The position numbers and the translations under genes were made by a program. From JAVZLH01 sp038883475 (GTDB lineage Archaea; Thermoproteota; Bathyarchaeia; Bathyarchaeales; Bathycorpusculaceae): a stretch of 64,000 nucleotides of DNA. The notes under the pieces are model-generated. The model did no database searches. It was given only the letters and a program-made list of their open reading frames with translations, and was not told where the DNA came from. The stretch spans positions 1 to 64,000 of the forward strand of contig JAVZMA010000004.1 of NCBI GenBank assembly GCA_038883475.1. Direction: 5' to 3'. Below are positions 26,035 to 35,594 of this stretch, piece by piece; positions within the stretch are counted from its first letter, which is position 1; every line of letters starts with the position of its first letter.

Positions 26035-27276
26035 TTAAGCTCCGAACCTCTTTGTCTTGCCAATTAAATTCATTAAGATAGGCATTAAATCCATTCCCCT
26101 TATCCTATGTAAGCCTCCTTTTGCGCAAGCGCGTTCACTAAACTCTTCCACATCGTCACTGCGCACATACGGTCCACTTATAGCCACTGGAACGGGGTCT
26201 CCCTCGTGACTTTTTGTTATGGAAGATGTTGTGTGGTCGGCTGTTACAGCCAAATAGGTATTGTCTAAGTCTATTTTGCCTAGTATGTAGTCGAGCATTT
26301 CGTCGATTTTCTCTATTAACTCAATTTTCTGTTCGACGATTCCGTCATGGCTTGCGGCATCTGTCGCTTTCACGTGTAAAAGCACAAAATCACTGTCTCC
26401 AAGCGCTTGAACAGTTGCCTTTGCCTTAGCCATAAAATCTGTTTGCGGAGTCCCTGTCGCGCCTTTCACATCGACAAGTTTCATTCCAGCCGCTTTACAT
26501 GTTCCTCTAATTAATGGCATGGCAGCCACACATACCGTGTTTACACCGTAAATTTCCGAGAGAGATTTCATAGTAGGAACGGAGCCTGCCCCTCTAAACA
26601 ACAGCACATTCGCGGGCAATAACCCACGTTTAACCCTTTCTTTGTTAATTGGGTGTTCATTCAAAACTTCATGAAACTTTAACATAAGCTCGTTGAGAAT
26701 TTCAGCGGTGTGTTTAGCGGCTAAACTATCACTTAAGGGTTTCACCTCTGAAACTTTTTTCCCAACTTTTAAAGGGTCAGAGTTGCTAACATCCGCTGAA
26801 AGTTTTGAACCGCGAATTAAAAGCACCGCCCGATGCTGAACAGTGCTCTTCAAAAAGAACTTAGCGCCCAAAGATTTCTTTAACTTGATTTTTTGAAGGC
26901 TTTCAGTCAACTTTGCTGCGTCTTCATTTTCGATTCTGCCAGCCCTCCTATCCAAAACAACCATGTTTTCGTCAACAGTTGCGAAGTTGCATCTAAGGGC
27001 AACATCCCCCGGCAAAAGCTCCATTCCACAGCCTAAAGCTTCTAAGGCTCCTCTTCCCGTGTAAACCTTTAAAGCGTCATAGCCAAGCAACGAAAGGGTA
27101 GCTGTGTCGCTTCCAGGCGGGATCCCCGGTGCTATCGGGTCTATTATGCCGCAGATTCCAGTTCTTGCTATTTTGTTCAGAGAAGGTTTCCTTGCAGCTT
27201 CTAAAGGCGTTTTCCCATTTAACTCCTTTAAAGGTCTGTCAGCCATTCCGTCTCCAATAAGGAGAATTGCCTTCAT
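26035..27276 (-). CDS. apgM: 2,3-bisphosphoglycerate-independent phosphoglycerate mutase, archaeal
   Basis: A 413-residue ApgM of the alkaline phosphatase superfamily, interconverting 3- and 2-phosphoglycerate. Key residues are visible: LLIGDGMADRP (metal Asp), PGSDTATLSLLGYD (catalytic Ser), ATDAASHDG (Asp/His metal ligands) and TADHTTSSITKSHEGDPVP near the end. Standard length. Single gene, convergent with the ATP-NAD kinase gene (6 nt between stops) and divergent from proS. Starts at ATG 27276. Confidence 0.92.
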   Translation of the reverse strand: MKAILLIGDGMADRPLKELNGKTPLEAARKPSLNKIARTGICGIIDPIAPGIPPGSDTATLSLLGYDALKVYTGRGALEALGCGMELLPGDVALRCNFATVDENMVVLDRRAGRIENEDAAKLTESLQKIKLKKSLGAKFFLKSTVQHRAVLLIRGSKLSADVSNSDPLKVGKKVSEVKPLSDSLAAKHTAEILNELMLKFHEVLNEHPINKERVKRGLLPANVLLFRGAGSVPTMKSLSEIYGVNTVCVAAMPLIRGTCKAAGMKLVDVKGATGTPQTDFMAKAKATVQALGDSDFVLLHVKATDAASHDGIVEQKIELIEKIDEMLDYILGKIDLDNTYLAVTADHTTSSITKSHEGDPVPVAISGPYVRSDDVEEFSERACAKGGLHRIRGMDLMPILMNLIGKTKRFGA

Positions 27277-27491
27277 TCCCCTTCACACCATAATCGTGAC
27301 ATATTCAAGTTTAATGCTTGCAGTTAAAACACTTGCGCAGTTCACCATCAAAGTTATTTCAAAAACAACTAGAAACGCTTAATAATTTCCATGCTGCATT
27401 TTCTTGTCAAGTGGTTTGAATGGGCGATTCAGTTCCACACTGCTGAATTTTTGCTAAAGTTAGCTGGTATTAGGATTAATTTTACGCTAGA

Positions 27492-27499
27492 ATTATATT
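27492..27499 (+). promoter_or_regulatory. TATA-like box for proS
   Basis: ATTATATT lies 32-39 nt before ATG 27531. A start 25 nt downstream leaves a short leader that holds GGTGAAGG as ribosome binding site. Confidence 0.45.
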
Positions 27500-27530
27500 C
27501 AGCAAACATTAAACAAGGTGAAGGATAAAA

Positions 27531-28973
27531 ATGTCAGACGTAGGTGTGACTGTAAAGAAGACTGAAGACTTCTCGGAATGGTACACGCAAGTAGTGCTAA
27601 AATCGGGGCTAGCTGATTATGCGCCGGTGAAGGGTTGCATGATTTTCCGCGAGTTGTCTTATGCTATCTGGGAAAAAATCCAAGAAATATTCAACGAAAA
27701 AATAAAGGCGACAGGACACAAAAACGTGTACTTCCCAATGTTTATACCTGAAAGCTTTCTGAAGAAAGAGGCTGAACACTTTGCAGGGTTCACGCCGGAA
27801 GTTGCATGGGTGACAACGGGCGGAGACACACCTTTAGAGGAAAAGTTGGCTCTGAGACCCACATCGGAGACGATAATGTACGCCACATTCGCCAAATGGA
27901 TTAGAAGTTGGAGAGACTTGCCAATTAAAATCAACCAGTGGTGCAACATCATAAGATGGGACACCAAAGGAACGAGACTCTTCCTAAGAACAAGAGAATT
28001 TCTATGGCAAGAAGGACACACGGCACACGCAACAAAGGAAGAAGCAGACCGCGAAGTGATGGAAATCCTAAACGCTTACAAAGACCTCATGGAAAACTAT
28101 TTGGCAATTCCAGTGCTTGCTGGAAAGAAGACGGAAAGCGAAAAATTTCCAGGAGCCCTCTACACAACCGCCCTTGAGGCAATAATGCCAGACGGAAAAG
28201 CCCTACAGATGGGAACATCGCATAATTTGGGACAAAACTTCGCGAAGGTTTTTGACATCAAGTTCATAGGGGAAGATGAAAAGGAACATTACGTGTGGCA
28301 GACCTCTTGGGGCATATCCACGCGATTGATAGGTGCAATCGTCATGGTTCACGGCGACGACAAGGGACTAGTTTTGCCCCCGAAAATTGCGCCAATACAT
28401 GTTGTAATAGTTCCCATACCCTACAAGAAAGCAGACTCAAACGCAATACTGGCTAAGGCAAAAGAACTTTTTGAAAAACTGCAGAAAACAGGGATAGCTG
28501 CGGTTTTAGACGACAGAACCGAATATACGCCTGGATGGAAATTTAATGAGTGGGAACTTAAAGGCGTGCCGGTACGGGTTGAAATAGGTCCAAAGGACTT
28601 AAGGCAAAAGCAGGTGACTTTGGCTAGGCGGGATACATTCGAGAGAATTACCGTGAAAGAGGAGGAAGCAGTGAATGCAATAAAGAAACTTCTGGAAGAG
28701 ATCCAGAACAACCTCTACAGTAAAGCCAAGAAGTCCCTAGAAGAAAAAATCACGACAGTAAAGACTTACGAGGAATTTAAGGAAAAACTGAAGAGTAAAG
28801 GCGGCTTTCTCAAAGCTTCTTGGTGTTCCAGCCCTGTTTGCGAAGAAAAGATTAAGGAGGAAACCGGTGCAACCATTAGGATAGTGCCTTTTGAAAAGGA
28901 AAGGCCGTTCGCAAAGTGTATTTACTGCGGTGGCGAAGCAAAAGAAGTCGTTTATTTTGCTAGAGCATACTAA
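27531..28973 (+). CDS. proS: Prolyl-tRNA synthetase, archaeal/eukaryotic type
   Basis: A 480-residue class II prolyl-tRNA synthetase that charges tRNA-Pro. Class II motifs: VYFPMFIPES/FLKKEAEHF, motif 2 around LFLRTREFLWQEGHTAHAT, and motif 3 around GISTRLIGAIVMVHGDD. Then an anticodon-binding domain (about 285-385) and the C-terminal zinc-binding domain of the archaeal type, with CSSPVCEE and CIYCGGEA cysteines and terminal Tyr. No bacterial-type editing insertion. Start ATG 27531 is well placed after GGTGAAGG. Confidence 0.95.
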   Translation: MSDVGVTVKKTEDFSEWYTQVVLKSGLADYAPVKGCMIFRELSYAIWEKIQEIFNEKIKATGHKNVYFPMFIPESFLKKEAEHFAGFTPEVAWVTTGGDTPLEEKLALRPTSETIMYATFAKWIRSWRDLPIKINQWCNIIRWDTKGTRLFLRTREFLWQEGHTAHATKEEADREVMEILNAYKDLMENYLAIPVLAGKKTESEKFPGALYTTALEAIMPDGKALQMGTSHNLGQNFAKVFDIKFIGEDEKEHYVWQTSWGISTRLIGAIVMVHGDDKGLVLPPKIAPIHVVIVPIPYKKADSNAILAKAKELFEKLQKTGIAAVLDDRTEYTPGWKFNEWELKGVPVRVEIGPKDLRQKQVTLARRDTFERITVKEEEAVNAIKKLLEEIQNNLYSKAKKSLEEKITTVKTYEEFKEKLKSKGGFLKASWCSSPVCEEKIKEETGATIRIVPFEKERPFAKCIYCGGEAKEVVYFARAY

Positions 28974-28981
28974 CGCCTTAC

Positions 28982-30814
28982 TTACTCGTACAGTTTCACG
29001 CGTTTTTTAAGCTGCTTAGCAACATCCTCCAATCCAAGCTTTTTCAGCGTGGATTTTGTCGGTATGCCTCTCTCATCCCAACCTCTCTTCTTGTAATATT
29101 TCTGCAGCATAACATCATATTTTGTCCTATCAAGTTTTGCGCCTTTCAAAGGTCCTTTTGTCAACGGTTCTTTGAACCATCTTGCTGGCGGAACATCCAT
29201 TTCCTTGCTCCAGTTCTTGCCGTACTCACGTATCCAGAAGGCGCGAATCAAATTGAATGTTCTGTCCGCGATTAGGTTTAGGTTTTCCCAACTCATTTCC
29301 AACCCAGTTGCAGCGTGCAGAAACTTCGGGTACCATTCAAGTTCAAAGCCAACCTCAACCCATGGAAGCCTACACACTGTTAAAGACTCAAATAACCCGC
29401 CTCTTAAACGTTGCAACTCGATTACTTTGTCAACTTTTTCCTCGCCGTAGCTTTCGCGCCCAAACTTAACTTCCCATGAGATAACCCAAGCATCTTTATG
29501 ATGCGCCCCAATCGAACTTGTCGCATAAGAAAGCGCCATGGCTGGCGTAGCATGACAGTCATAGGCAGATATTTCCAGCCCTTTCACATGCATCGCCCAG
29601 GAACTTGAGTCCCCACCTATTTTCTCAGCTGCAAAGCGAACCCCTTCAGCCAACACATCACCCAAACCGCGCCTGAAGGTTATGTCCTCAATTAAAGCCT
29701 TAGTCTTCTTGAATGCGCCCCATGGAATTTTCTCCTTTATTAATCCCTTCTCAGAAGCCTCCATGGCGAATCCAATGACATTACCCAAAGATATCGTATC
29801 TAACCCGAACTCGTCAGCAACCCTGTTAAGCGCTGCAACTTGCGAGAGTTTTCCTAGCCCAATATTTGAACCCAGCATCGTAACATTTTCATAGTCAAGC
29901 TCAGACCCTTTCCTGTCAGAACCTTTAACAACGTTGCCGCAGGTCATGTTGCAGTTGGGGCAACCCCTATTTCCAATTTTTATCTTTTCCATGGCAAATC
30001 CACCTATATCATCAGCCTTTTCGAAAACTCCTTCTTTGTAATTGTAGGTTGGCAGAGCGCTGTTTTCTTGGCTCCACTCCAGAGTTGACATTGTTCCCTG
30101 CCTCTTCCAAAACTCATAGTTCGGTTTAGTCAAAATATCCCTGTAAGCTTCTGCGCCCAACTCCTTCATTTCCTTCGGATACGCAACTTGAATCTCGCCA
30201 GAGCCTACAAAAACTACAGCTTTCAAGTTCTTGGAACCCATGACCGCACCTATTCCAGGTCTTCCGCCTGCCCTGCCTTCTTGGCAGACGATGTTGGCGA
30301 ATTTTACGAGGTTTTCTCCTCCTTGCCCTATGCAGAGGATGCCAGCGCTTGTTCCGTAAAGCTCCCTCAACCTTTTTTCTGTTTCGAAGGAGTTTAAGCC
30401 CCAAAGGTCTTTTGCGTCTAGAAAATCTGCGGTTTCATCTTGGACGAGCAAAACTGTTGGTCTGTTAGCTTTTCCCTCAACAATCACAACATCATAGCCT
30501 GCCTTCCGCATCTGAACCGCAGCATTAGTGCCAATGTTTCCGTCGCCGTAACTGCCAGTTAAGGGGCTTTTAGCCGCAACAACAAGTTTCCCGCTGCTCG
30601 GCAAAATGAGGCCAGTTAATGGGCCAGCAGCGAAAACAAGTTTGTTTTCAGGCGATAACGGGTCAACGCCCGGCTTAAGTTCGTCCCAGAGGATTTTGGC
30701 GGCGAAACCTCTTCCGCCTAAAAATTTTTTAGCCATCCCAACGTCGTATTCTTGCGCCACAGCCTTAAACTTTTCAACGTTCACGCGCAGTAGCTTTCCA
30801 TTCCAGCCAAACAT
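28982..30814 (-). CDS. Second AOR-family tungsten oxidoreductase
   Basis: A 610-residue AOR-family enzyme. Start motif MFGWNGKLLRVNVE, FLGGRGFAAKILWDEL, GPLTGLILPSSGKLVVAAKSP, and a complete cluster motif CPNCNMTCG (CxxCxxxC) near 290, with the distal Cys at LTVCRLP near 495. It shares roughly the same layout as the enzyme at 19137 but keeps all four cluster ligands and has no ferredoxin gene beside it, so it probably uses free ferredoxin. Likely oxidises aldehydes made from amino-acid or sugar breakdown; substrate not readable. ATG 30814 follows GAGAGGTAAAATC. Confidence 0.9.
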   Translation of the reverse strand: MFGWNGKLLRVNVEKFKAVAQEYDVGMAKKFLGGRGFAAKILWDELKPGVDPLSPENKLVFAAGPLTGLILPSSGKLVVAAKSPLTGSYGDGNIGTNAAVQMRKAGYDVVIVEGKANRPTVLLVQDETADFLDAKDLWGLNSFETEKRLRELYGTSAGILCIGQGGENLVKFANIVCQEGRAGGRPGIGAVMGSKNLKAVVFVGSGEIQVAYPKEMKELGAEAYRDILTKPNYEFWKRQGTMSTLEWSQENSALPTYNYKEGVFEKADDIGGFAMEKIKIGNRGCPNCNMTCGNVVKGSDRKGSELDYENVTMLGSNIGLGKLSQVAALNRVADEFGLDTISLGNVIGFAMEASEKGLIKEKIPWGAFKKTKALIEDITFRRGLGDVLAEGVRFAAEKIGGDSSSWAMHVKGLEISAYDCHATPAMALSYATSSIGAHHKDAWVISWEVKFGRESYGEEKVDKVIELQRLRGGLFESLTVCRLPWVEVGFELEWYPKFLHAATGLEMSWENLNLIADRTFNLIRAFWIREYGKNWSKEMDVPPARWFKEPLTKGPLKGAKLDRTKYDVMLQKYYKKRGWDERGIPTKSTLKKLGLEDVAKQLKKRVKLYE

Positions 30815-30853
30815 GATTTTACCTCTCGAAACTAACCTATATCATGCTGACAA

Positions 30854-30863
30854 TTAATAAAAG
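30854..30863 (-). promoter_or_regulatory. TATA-like box for second AOR gene
   Basis: The minus strand reads CTTTTATTAA, 40-49 nt before ATG 30814, leaving room for a leader of about 20 nt with the GAGAGG ribosome binding site. Confidence 0.35.
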
Positions 30864-30877
30864 TAATCTTTGCAGTT

Positions 30878-31684
30878 TCAGTTCATTCCAAAATTTTCCC
30901 TAATCTTTTGACATTTTTTGGTTGCTTTTTCAACAGCCCTCATTAAGGCTGGCCTAATTTGGCTTCCTTCAAGCTCGTATATCGCCTCGATTGTTGTTCC
31001 TCCAGGCGTTGTCACCATGTCTTTTATTTTCGCTGCATGCTCGCGTGTTTTTAGGACGAGTTTGCCTGTGCCTAAAACCGTTTGGGCTGAACTGTACAGT
31101 GCCAGGTCTCTTGGCAAGCCGACCTTTAGACCGGCGTACATAAGTCCCTCTATTATTATTGACATGTATCCTGGTCCGCTTCCGCTTAGGGCGGTTATGG
31201 CGTCCATGTATTTCTCTTCAACTTCCTCGCATATTCCCATGACGTTAAAGATTTTTTTCACCTTCTCTTTGTCTTCTGGCTTCACATCTTCGTCGCAAGC
31301 GTACGCTGTGAAAGATTCTTGAACGAGAATAGCCACATTGGGCATGGTTCTAACGAAACGTGCTTCTGGAACTATTTTTTTGTAAAATTTCAATGGAACG
31401 GTTGCAGCGGTGGAAATTACAAGCTTCCCTTTTATTTCTTCGCTTATCTCTTTTAGAACATTTGCCACATCCATGGGCTTAACACAGATAAAAATGATGT
31501 CAGCTTCTCTTGCCGCCTTTTTATTGTCACTAGTTACGGAAGCCCCTAAACTTTCAAGTTCCTTAAGTTTCTCCGTTGTTCTTCTAGTGGCTGTGATTTT
31601 GCCCTTGTAACCGCTTTTCAGAAGACTCTTAACGATGGCGCCGCCGATAACACCAGCGCCTATAACGGCAATGTTGTCGTCCAT
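30878..31684 (-). CDS. proC: Pyrroline-5-carboxylate reductase
   Basis: A 268-residue ProC, which reduces pyrroline-5-carboxylate to proline with NAD(P)H. IAVIGAGVIGGAIVKSLLKSG is the dinucleotide-binding loop; FICVKPMDV, RTMPNVAILVQE, and the C-terminal ALSGSGPGYMSIIIEGLMYAG and MVTTPGGTTIEAIYELE are family signatures. Normal length. ATG 31684 follows GGTGGTGAA. It reads in the same direction as the flavin oxidase upstream, with 106 nt between. Confidence 0.93.
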   Translation of the reverse strand: MDDNIAVIGAGVIGGAIVKSLLKSGYKGKITATRRTTEKLKELESLGASVTSDNKKAAREADIIFICVKPMDVANVLKEISEEIKGKLVISTAATVPLKFYKKIVPEARFVRTMPNVAILVQESFTAYACDEDVKPEDKEKVKKIFNVMGICEEVEEKYMDAITALSGSGPGYMSIIIEGLMYAGLKVGLPRDLALYSSAQTVLGTGKLVLKTREHAAKIKDMVTTPGGTTIEAIYELEGSQIRPALMRAVEKATKKCQKIRENFGMN

Positions 31685-31722
31685 TTCACCACCATTTTAG
31701 TCAACAATTTATTCAACCCTAA

Positions 31723-31754
31723 CGTTTAAGTTTTTGCTAGTGAAAACTTAGACG
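31723..31754. other. AT-rich hairpin between flavin oxidase and proC
   Basis: TAAGTTTT (31727-31734) and AAAACTTA (31743-31750) pair perfectly over 8 bp around an 8-nt loop, and CGT/ACG extend the stem after a single mismatch. It may end the flavin oxidase transcript or be an operator for proC. Weak because of AT content. Confidence 0.25.
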
Positions 31755-31790
31755 CTAAAATGATTTTTAAACCAGTAGAATTGAAAAAGG

Positions 31791-33089
31791 TTAAATTAGG
31801 AGCTTCTCTGGTTGAACGCGTCTATTTTTTAAGCCCAAATCGCTTATTCTAAACTTTCTATTTCCAAAGAGAGACGCATCTTCTTCGCCAGCGTAAAGGG
31901 CAGCTGCAATTCTCCCTAACGCGTCTGCCTTCATGATTCCGCTTCCGCTTGCACCTCCAACAACTATTAAGTCTCTCTCTTCGAAAGCTATGGGTTGACC
32001 ATCTAAAGTGTTAATTTCATATAAACCAGCAAAAGCTGAGGATGGATGGCAATCCCTAAACTGTGGAAAATATTTAACGAGAACTTGATATATCCCAAAC
32101 TGGTAGAAGTTCTTTTCAGGTTGCGGCTCATCCTCAAGCTTGAAAGCTCTTGGAAAATCGTCAGCGTAAGTAAGCCAGAAAACCCCTTCGCTAGGGAATG
32201 GTCTAATTATTACTCTAGGCTTTGGTAAAATCGTGAAGGGCAAACAGTTGTAAGGGTTGAAACCTTCAACAGAAAGCAACCGCTTCAAAGATGGCTTTTT
32301 AGCTTCAACAACAAAAATTTGCCTTTTCTTAGGCTTTATGTAACATTCTATTCCAACATCATCCAAAAGTTGCGGAATCCAAGCCCCAGCCGCCAAAATG
32401 GTTTTCTTCGCTTTAATCACTCCCCTATTTGTTTTCACTCCTGAAAAACGTGAATCCTGCCAAAAATATGGTTCTCCTGGAACACCCAAGGGCTCGCGGG
32501 GCTCGATAACGAGTTTTTCAGCCTTCACACCGCATTGTATTTCACCGCCGAGTCTCAAAAACTCAGATTCATAAAATTTGACGATGCAATCGGCGTCAAT
32601 AATCCCTGCGTTTGGAACGAATATTCCTTTATGAACGTTTCCTAAACCCATTAATTTAGCTTCTTCATCTCCCGCTAAATCAGTTTGAACATCAAGTTTG
32701 CGAGCCAACTCTGCTTCCTCATATTCTTGATACTGGAAATCCTCCTTCCCCAAAGTTTTCAAGATAGGAAGCATTTCATCATAGCTTTCCTCGTCCAAAA
32801 GCCAAAGATATCCTATTTGCTGAAGCTTCAAGTCAACGCCTAAATTTTCCTGCAAATGCTTGTAAAAATCTATGGAGGACTTTGACAGCATATAATTTGT
32901 GTAGGAAGAAAAGAAGCACCTGAAGGCGGATGCGCTTTTCGCTGTGCTCCCCTGCCCAACAGCATTATACTTATCAACAACCAAAATTTTCGCGTTCGGA
33001 TGCTCATTTTTTATGTGGTAGGCTGTTGACAAACCAATAATTCCAGCTCCAACTACGACAGCGTCGTATTCCACCACAGATTCCTCCAA
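31791..33089 (-). CDS. FAD-dependent oxidoreductase (DAO / sarcosine oxidase-like)
   Basis: A 432-residue flavoprotein of the D-amino acid oxidase/glycine oxidase superfamily. It opens with the FAD loop DAVVVGAGIIGLSTAYHI and a ribose-binding VVDKYNAVGQGST, has KTILAAGAWIPQLL in the middle, and ends with FAGLYEINTLDGQPI and IVVGGASGSGIMKADALGRI. Members oxidise secondary or primary amines of small amino acids. Here it may be a ferredoxin- or quinone-linked dehydrogenase, since an anaerobe would not use oxygen; that is inference. A TATA-like box lies 35-43 nt upstream. Confidence 0.82.
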   Translation of the reverse strand: MEESVVEYDAVVVGAGIIGLSTAYHIKNEHPNAKILVVDKYNAVGQGSTAKSASAFRCFFSSYTNYMLSKSSIDFYKHLQENLGVDLKLQQIGYLWLLDEESYDEMLPILKTLGKEDFQYQEYEEAELARKLDVQTDLAGDEEAKLMGLGNVHKGIFVPNAGIIDADCIVKFYESEFLRLGGEIQCGVKAEKLVIEPREPLGVPGEPYFWQDSRFSGVKTNRGVIKAKKTILAAGAWIPQLLDDVGIECYIKPKKRQIFVVEAKKPSLKRLLSVEGFNPYNCLPFTILPKPRVIIRPFPSEGVFWLTYADDFPRAFKLEDEPQPEKNFYQFGIYQVLVKYFPQFRDCHPSSAFAGLYEINTLDGQPIAFEERDLIVVGGASGSGIMKADALGRIAAALYAGEEDASLFGNRKFRISDLGLKNRRVQPEKLLI

Positions 33090-33123
33090 GCCCTACGGAA
33101 TACTAAATGGCACAGTAAACCAC

Positions 33124-33132
33124 ATTATATAG
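33124..33132 (-). promoter_or_regulatory. TATA-like box for flavin oxidase gene
   Basis: Minus strand CTATATAAT, 35-43 nt before the ATG at 33089, giving a leader of about 10 nt. Confidence 0.5.
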
Positions 33133-33237
33133 GTTTACTCTTAATAAGACAGCATGCAATGTCCTGCTGAAGAGAACGCTTATTTATTTAAAAGGATATG
33201 AGATACAGCAAAAACCTTTAAAGGAGAACACGCCCGT

Positions 33238-34896
33238 ATGGTGAACCGCCACATTAAGGGAATTTCAACTCTCGCATTAATAATATTATTGTTGTGCGCT
33301 GTCATTTTTGGAGCCCTCTTATCCTATTTGTGGGTTATGGCAAACTACTATCTAGAGCCCGAAAATGCTATAGATTTAGTCATTACAGAAATCAACTTTC
33401 CAGTTGACCATGCAGATTACTTCAATTTAACAGTCATGAACCCATCGCATTCAATATCAGCAGCGAACATAACTAGGATATTTTTTTCACTTGAAAATGA
33501 CACAACAATGTATGATGTTCAAGAAACTTTTCCATCGCTTCCTATAACAATTGAAAGAGGGTCCGTCAAAACAATAGTTTGCTACAGAAACTGGGGAAAT
33601 TTCGCTGGAGAGATCATTACGGTTCATGTTTTATCGGATAGCATGTCTGGCGCAAGCAATTCATTTAAAACAAAGTTTGTCAAGCTAGAGGCAGAAGCCT
33701 ACTTCAATGCGACGGAAAGCTGCAGGTATTTTAATATAACAATTAGAAACCACGCTCTCTCAGCGATAAATCTTACAATCGAAAAAATTTACTTTAATTT
33801 TCTTTGGGAGATTCCCAAAGAAAATATTACAGCCGAATTGCCTATGTCCCTTGAAAATGGAACATCTGTCAATATTAGATGCTTCTATAATTGGGAAGGG
33901 CAGAAAAATCCTGCTGTGCGCGTTGAAACCCAAGAGGGTTACTTTGTTAACGCTCTGTCAAATGCTTCTGCAGCGGTTTTATTGACGATTTTGGATGTGG
34001 AATTTAGCGATTTGGATGCGACAAAGTTTAACTTAATCATCTCAAATTCGCCGGAGTCAACCACGCCTGTGAAGATGACTGATATTGAATTATTTTATGG
34101 CTCCGTCACATATCACATGAATGGAACTTTAACTGAACCACAATTGCCTTATTGGATATATCCCAACTCAACAATTACTTTCAATTGCGTATGGGATTGG
34201 TCGGGTCATCGGAGTCAAAATGTCACAATAAAGGCATGTACAGAACAAGGTTTCGTTTCAAATTCAATAACTGTTGAGACACCCCCGTCCATTGTTTATA
34301 AAATAATTAACTACGACTTTAAATTAACCGAAACAAACAATTTTAACGTGACCATCAAGAACATGCCAATTTCTACACAGAACATCACAGTCACGGAAAT
34401 AAAGCTGCAAGAAATACAGTTGCTTTTTAACGAAACAATAAATGTTGGCGAAGAAAAACAATTTAATTGTGAGTGGAATTGGAGTGCCCTTAGAGGCCAA
34501 AACGTCAACCTCACTGTGGTTACCCGAGAAGGAGTGAACATCACAGAGAGTTTAATGCTTCCATCAGTTCAGCTTGAAATCGTTGATGTTGCCTTTGGAA
34601 ATTCTGATGCTGGCACACCGTACATCAATATCACAGTTTCAAACACAGAGGTCTCCGTTCGAGCACTGAATATCACACAGATAACCATCAGGGTAAATAA
34701 TGCAATATACAGAATAGATGGAACTTTAACGAACCCCACAATAAGCCCGCATGGATGTCGGTTAGCGGTCAACTCCACGATCACAATTGTGTGTCCATGG
34801 AACTGGACACTTTACCCTGGTCAAGACATAACAGTAACTGTGCAAACAGCAGAAGATTACAGTATATCACAAACATTTCAAATTCCTACGCCATAA
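33238..34896 (+). CDS. Surface protein with pilin-like N-terminus and five repeats
   Basis: A 552-residue protein of unknown family. The N-terminus MVNRHIKGISTLALIILLLCAVIFG looks like an archaeal type IV pilin-like leader (Lys-Gly before a hydrophobic helix). Residues 40-552 are five beta-rich repeats of about 95-105 residues, each ending in a Cys-x-W/N-x-W motif (CYRNW, CFYNW, CVWDW, CEWNW, CPWNW) followed by a strand such as VTVQTAED. Over twenty N-x-S/T sequons suggest heavy glycosylation. Probably exported and anchored by the N-terminal helix. Ribosome binding site AAAGGAGA precedes ATG 33238. A broken continuation of the same repeats follows at 34952-35471. Confidence 0.7.
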   Translation: MVNRHIKGISTLALIILLLCAVIFGALLSYLWVMANYYLEPENAIDLVITEINFPVDHADYFNLTVMNPSHSISAANITRIFFSLENDTTMYDVQETFPSLPITIERGSVKTIVCYRNWGNFAGEIITVHVLSDSMSGASNSFKTKFVKLEAEAYFNATESCRYFNITIRNHALSAINLTIEKIYFNFLWEIPKENITAELPMSLENGTSVNIRCFYNWEGQKNPAVRVETQEGYFVNALSNASAAVLLTILDVEFSDLDATKFNLIISNSPESTTPVKMTDIELFYGSVTYHMNGTLTEPQLPYWIYPNSTITFNCVWDWSGHRSQNVTIKACTEQGFVSNSITVETPPSIVYKIINYDFKLTETNNFNVTIKNMPISTQNITVTEIKLQEIQLLFNETINVGEEKQFNCEWNWSALRGQNVNLTVVTREGVNITESLMLPSVQLEIVDVAFGNSDAGTPYINITVSNTEVSVRALNITQITIRVNNAIYRIDGTLTNPTISPHGCRLAVNSTITIVCPWNWTLYPGQDITVTVQTAEDYSISQTFQIPTP

Positions 34897-34951
34897 ATTT
34901 TACCTTTGGTGTGTAAGTATTACTTTCGCAATGTTAAGAAGAACTAATTGA

Positions 34952-35471
34952 GGTGGAAGTCGCTTAAAAGTCTGCGCAGTTAAATATATCATTCCTCCCG
35001 AAGGGGAAATAATTATTGATTGCACATTCCCGTGGCGGATGGATAAATAAAACAGTAAATGCTACTGTTGTAACTGAAGAAGGGCAGAGTCTTTCAAGGA
35101 ATGTGGAGATATCCGCTGTGGAATTGAAATTGTTGGGAGACAATTTAGTCTTTGGCGACTTAAGAGACCAGTACCCCAACATTACGATTTCAATCCCCTA
35201 CATTAACATAACAATCTCAAACTCAATAAATTCAATTCAAAATGTGACAATCAGCAAAATAATTCTCGAAACTGGAAACAAAACTTATGAAATTGATGGT
35301 GCACTGACCTATCCTGCAATAGCTCCAAGCGGATACGTTCTCAATGCTGGTGAAAACGTCACGATAATGTGCCTTTGGAACTGGGACTTGTATTTAGGTT
35401 TGGAACCAATAAAAGTCACGGTTTACACCGCTGAAGGCTTCCAAGTGTCAAAGACTTTTTGGCATCCCTAA
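34952..35471 (+). pseudogene. Broken fragment of the repeat surface protein
   Basis: This stretch encodes the end of one repeat and a complete second repeat like those of the gene just upstream. The first part is read in one frame (VKYIIPPEGEIIIDCTFPWR, 34982-35038), then continues in another (WINKTVNATVVTEEG) up to the stop at 35469-35471, so a one-base shift lies near 35035-35042. No start codon or ribosome binding site precedes the first part and the N-terminal portion of that repeat is missing. The 151-residue open frame from TTG 35016 is therefore unlikely to be a working gene. A sequencing error at the shift would still leave the missing start unexplained. The remaining bases at 34897-34951 and 35472-35594 hold nothing I recognise. 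Confidence 0.65.
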
Positions 35472-35594
35472 ATTGAAGAGTCATACGTCAACGCTGCAAA
35501 ACGTGATTTCATTAATTTTATTCATGAAATCCGCGTCTCTGCCACCCAAAAATATTTGAATAGAAAAATAACCTTTGCAGTTTGAGGGAAAAAT

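Noticed and set aside
27391..27528. 45-codon open frame just before proS
   Set aside because: No ribosome binding site, no recognisable features, and the TATA-like box for proS lies inside it.
33238..35471. A single gene read through by programmed frameshift into the downstream repeats
   Set aside because: The upstream gene ends at a stop 55 nt before any repeat-like coding, other stops lie between, and the first downstream repeat lacks its front half; decay is simpler.
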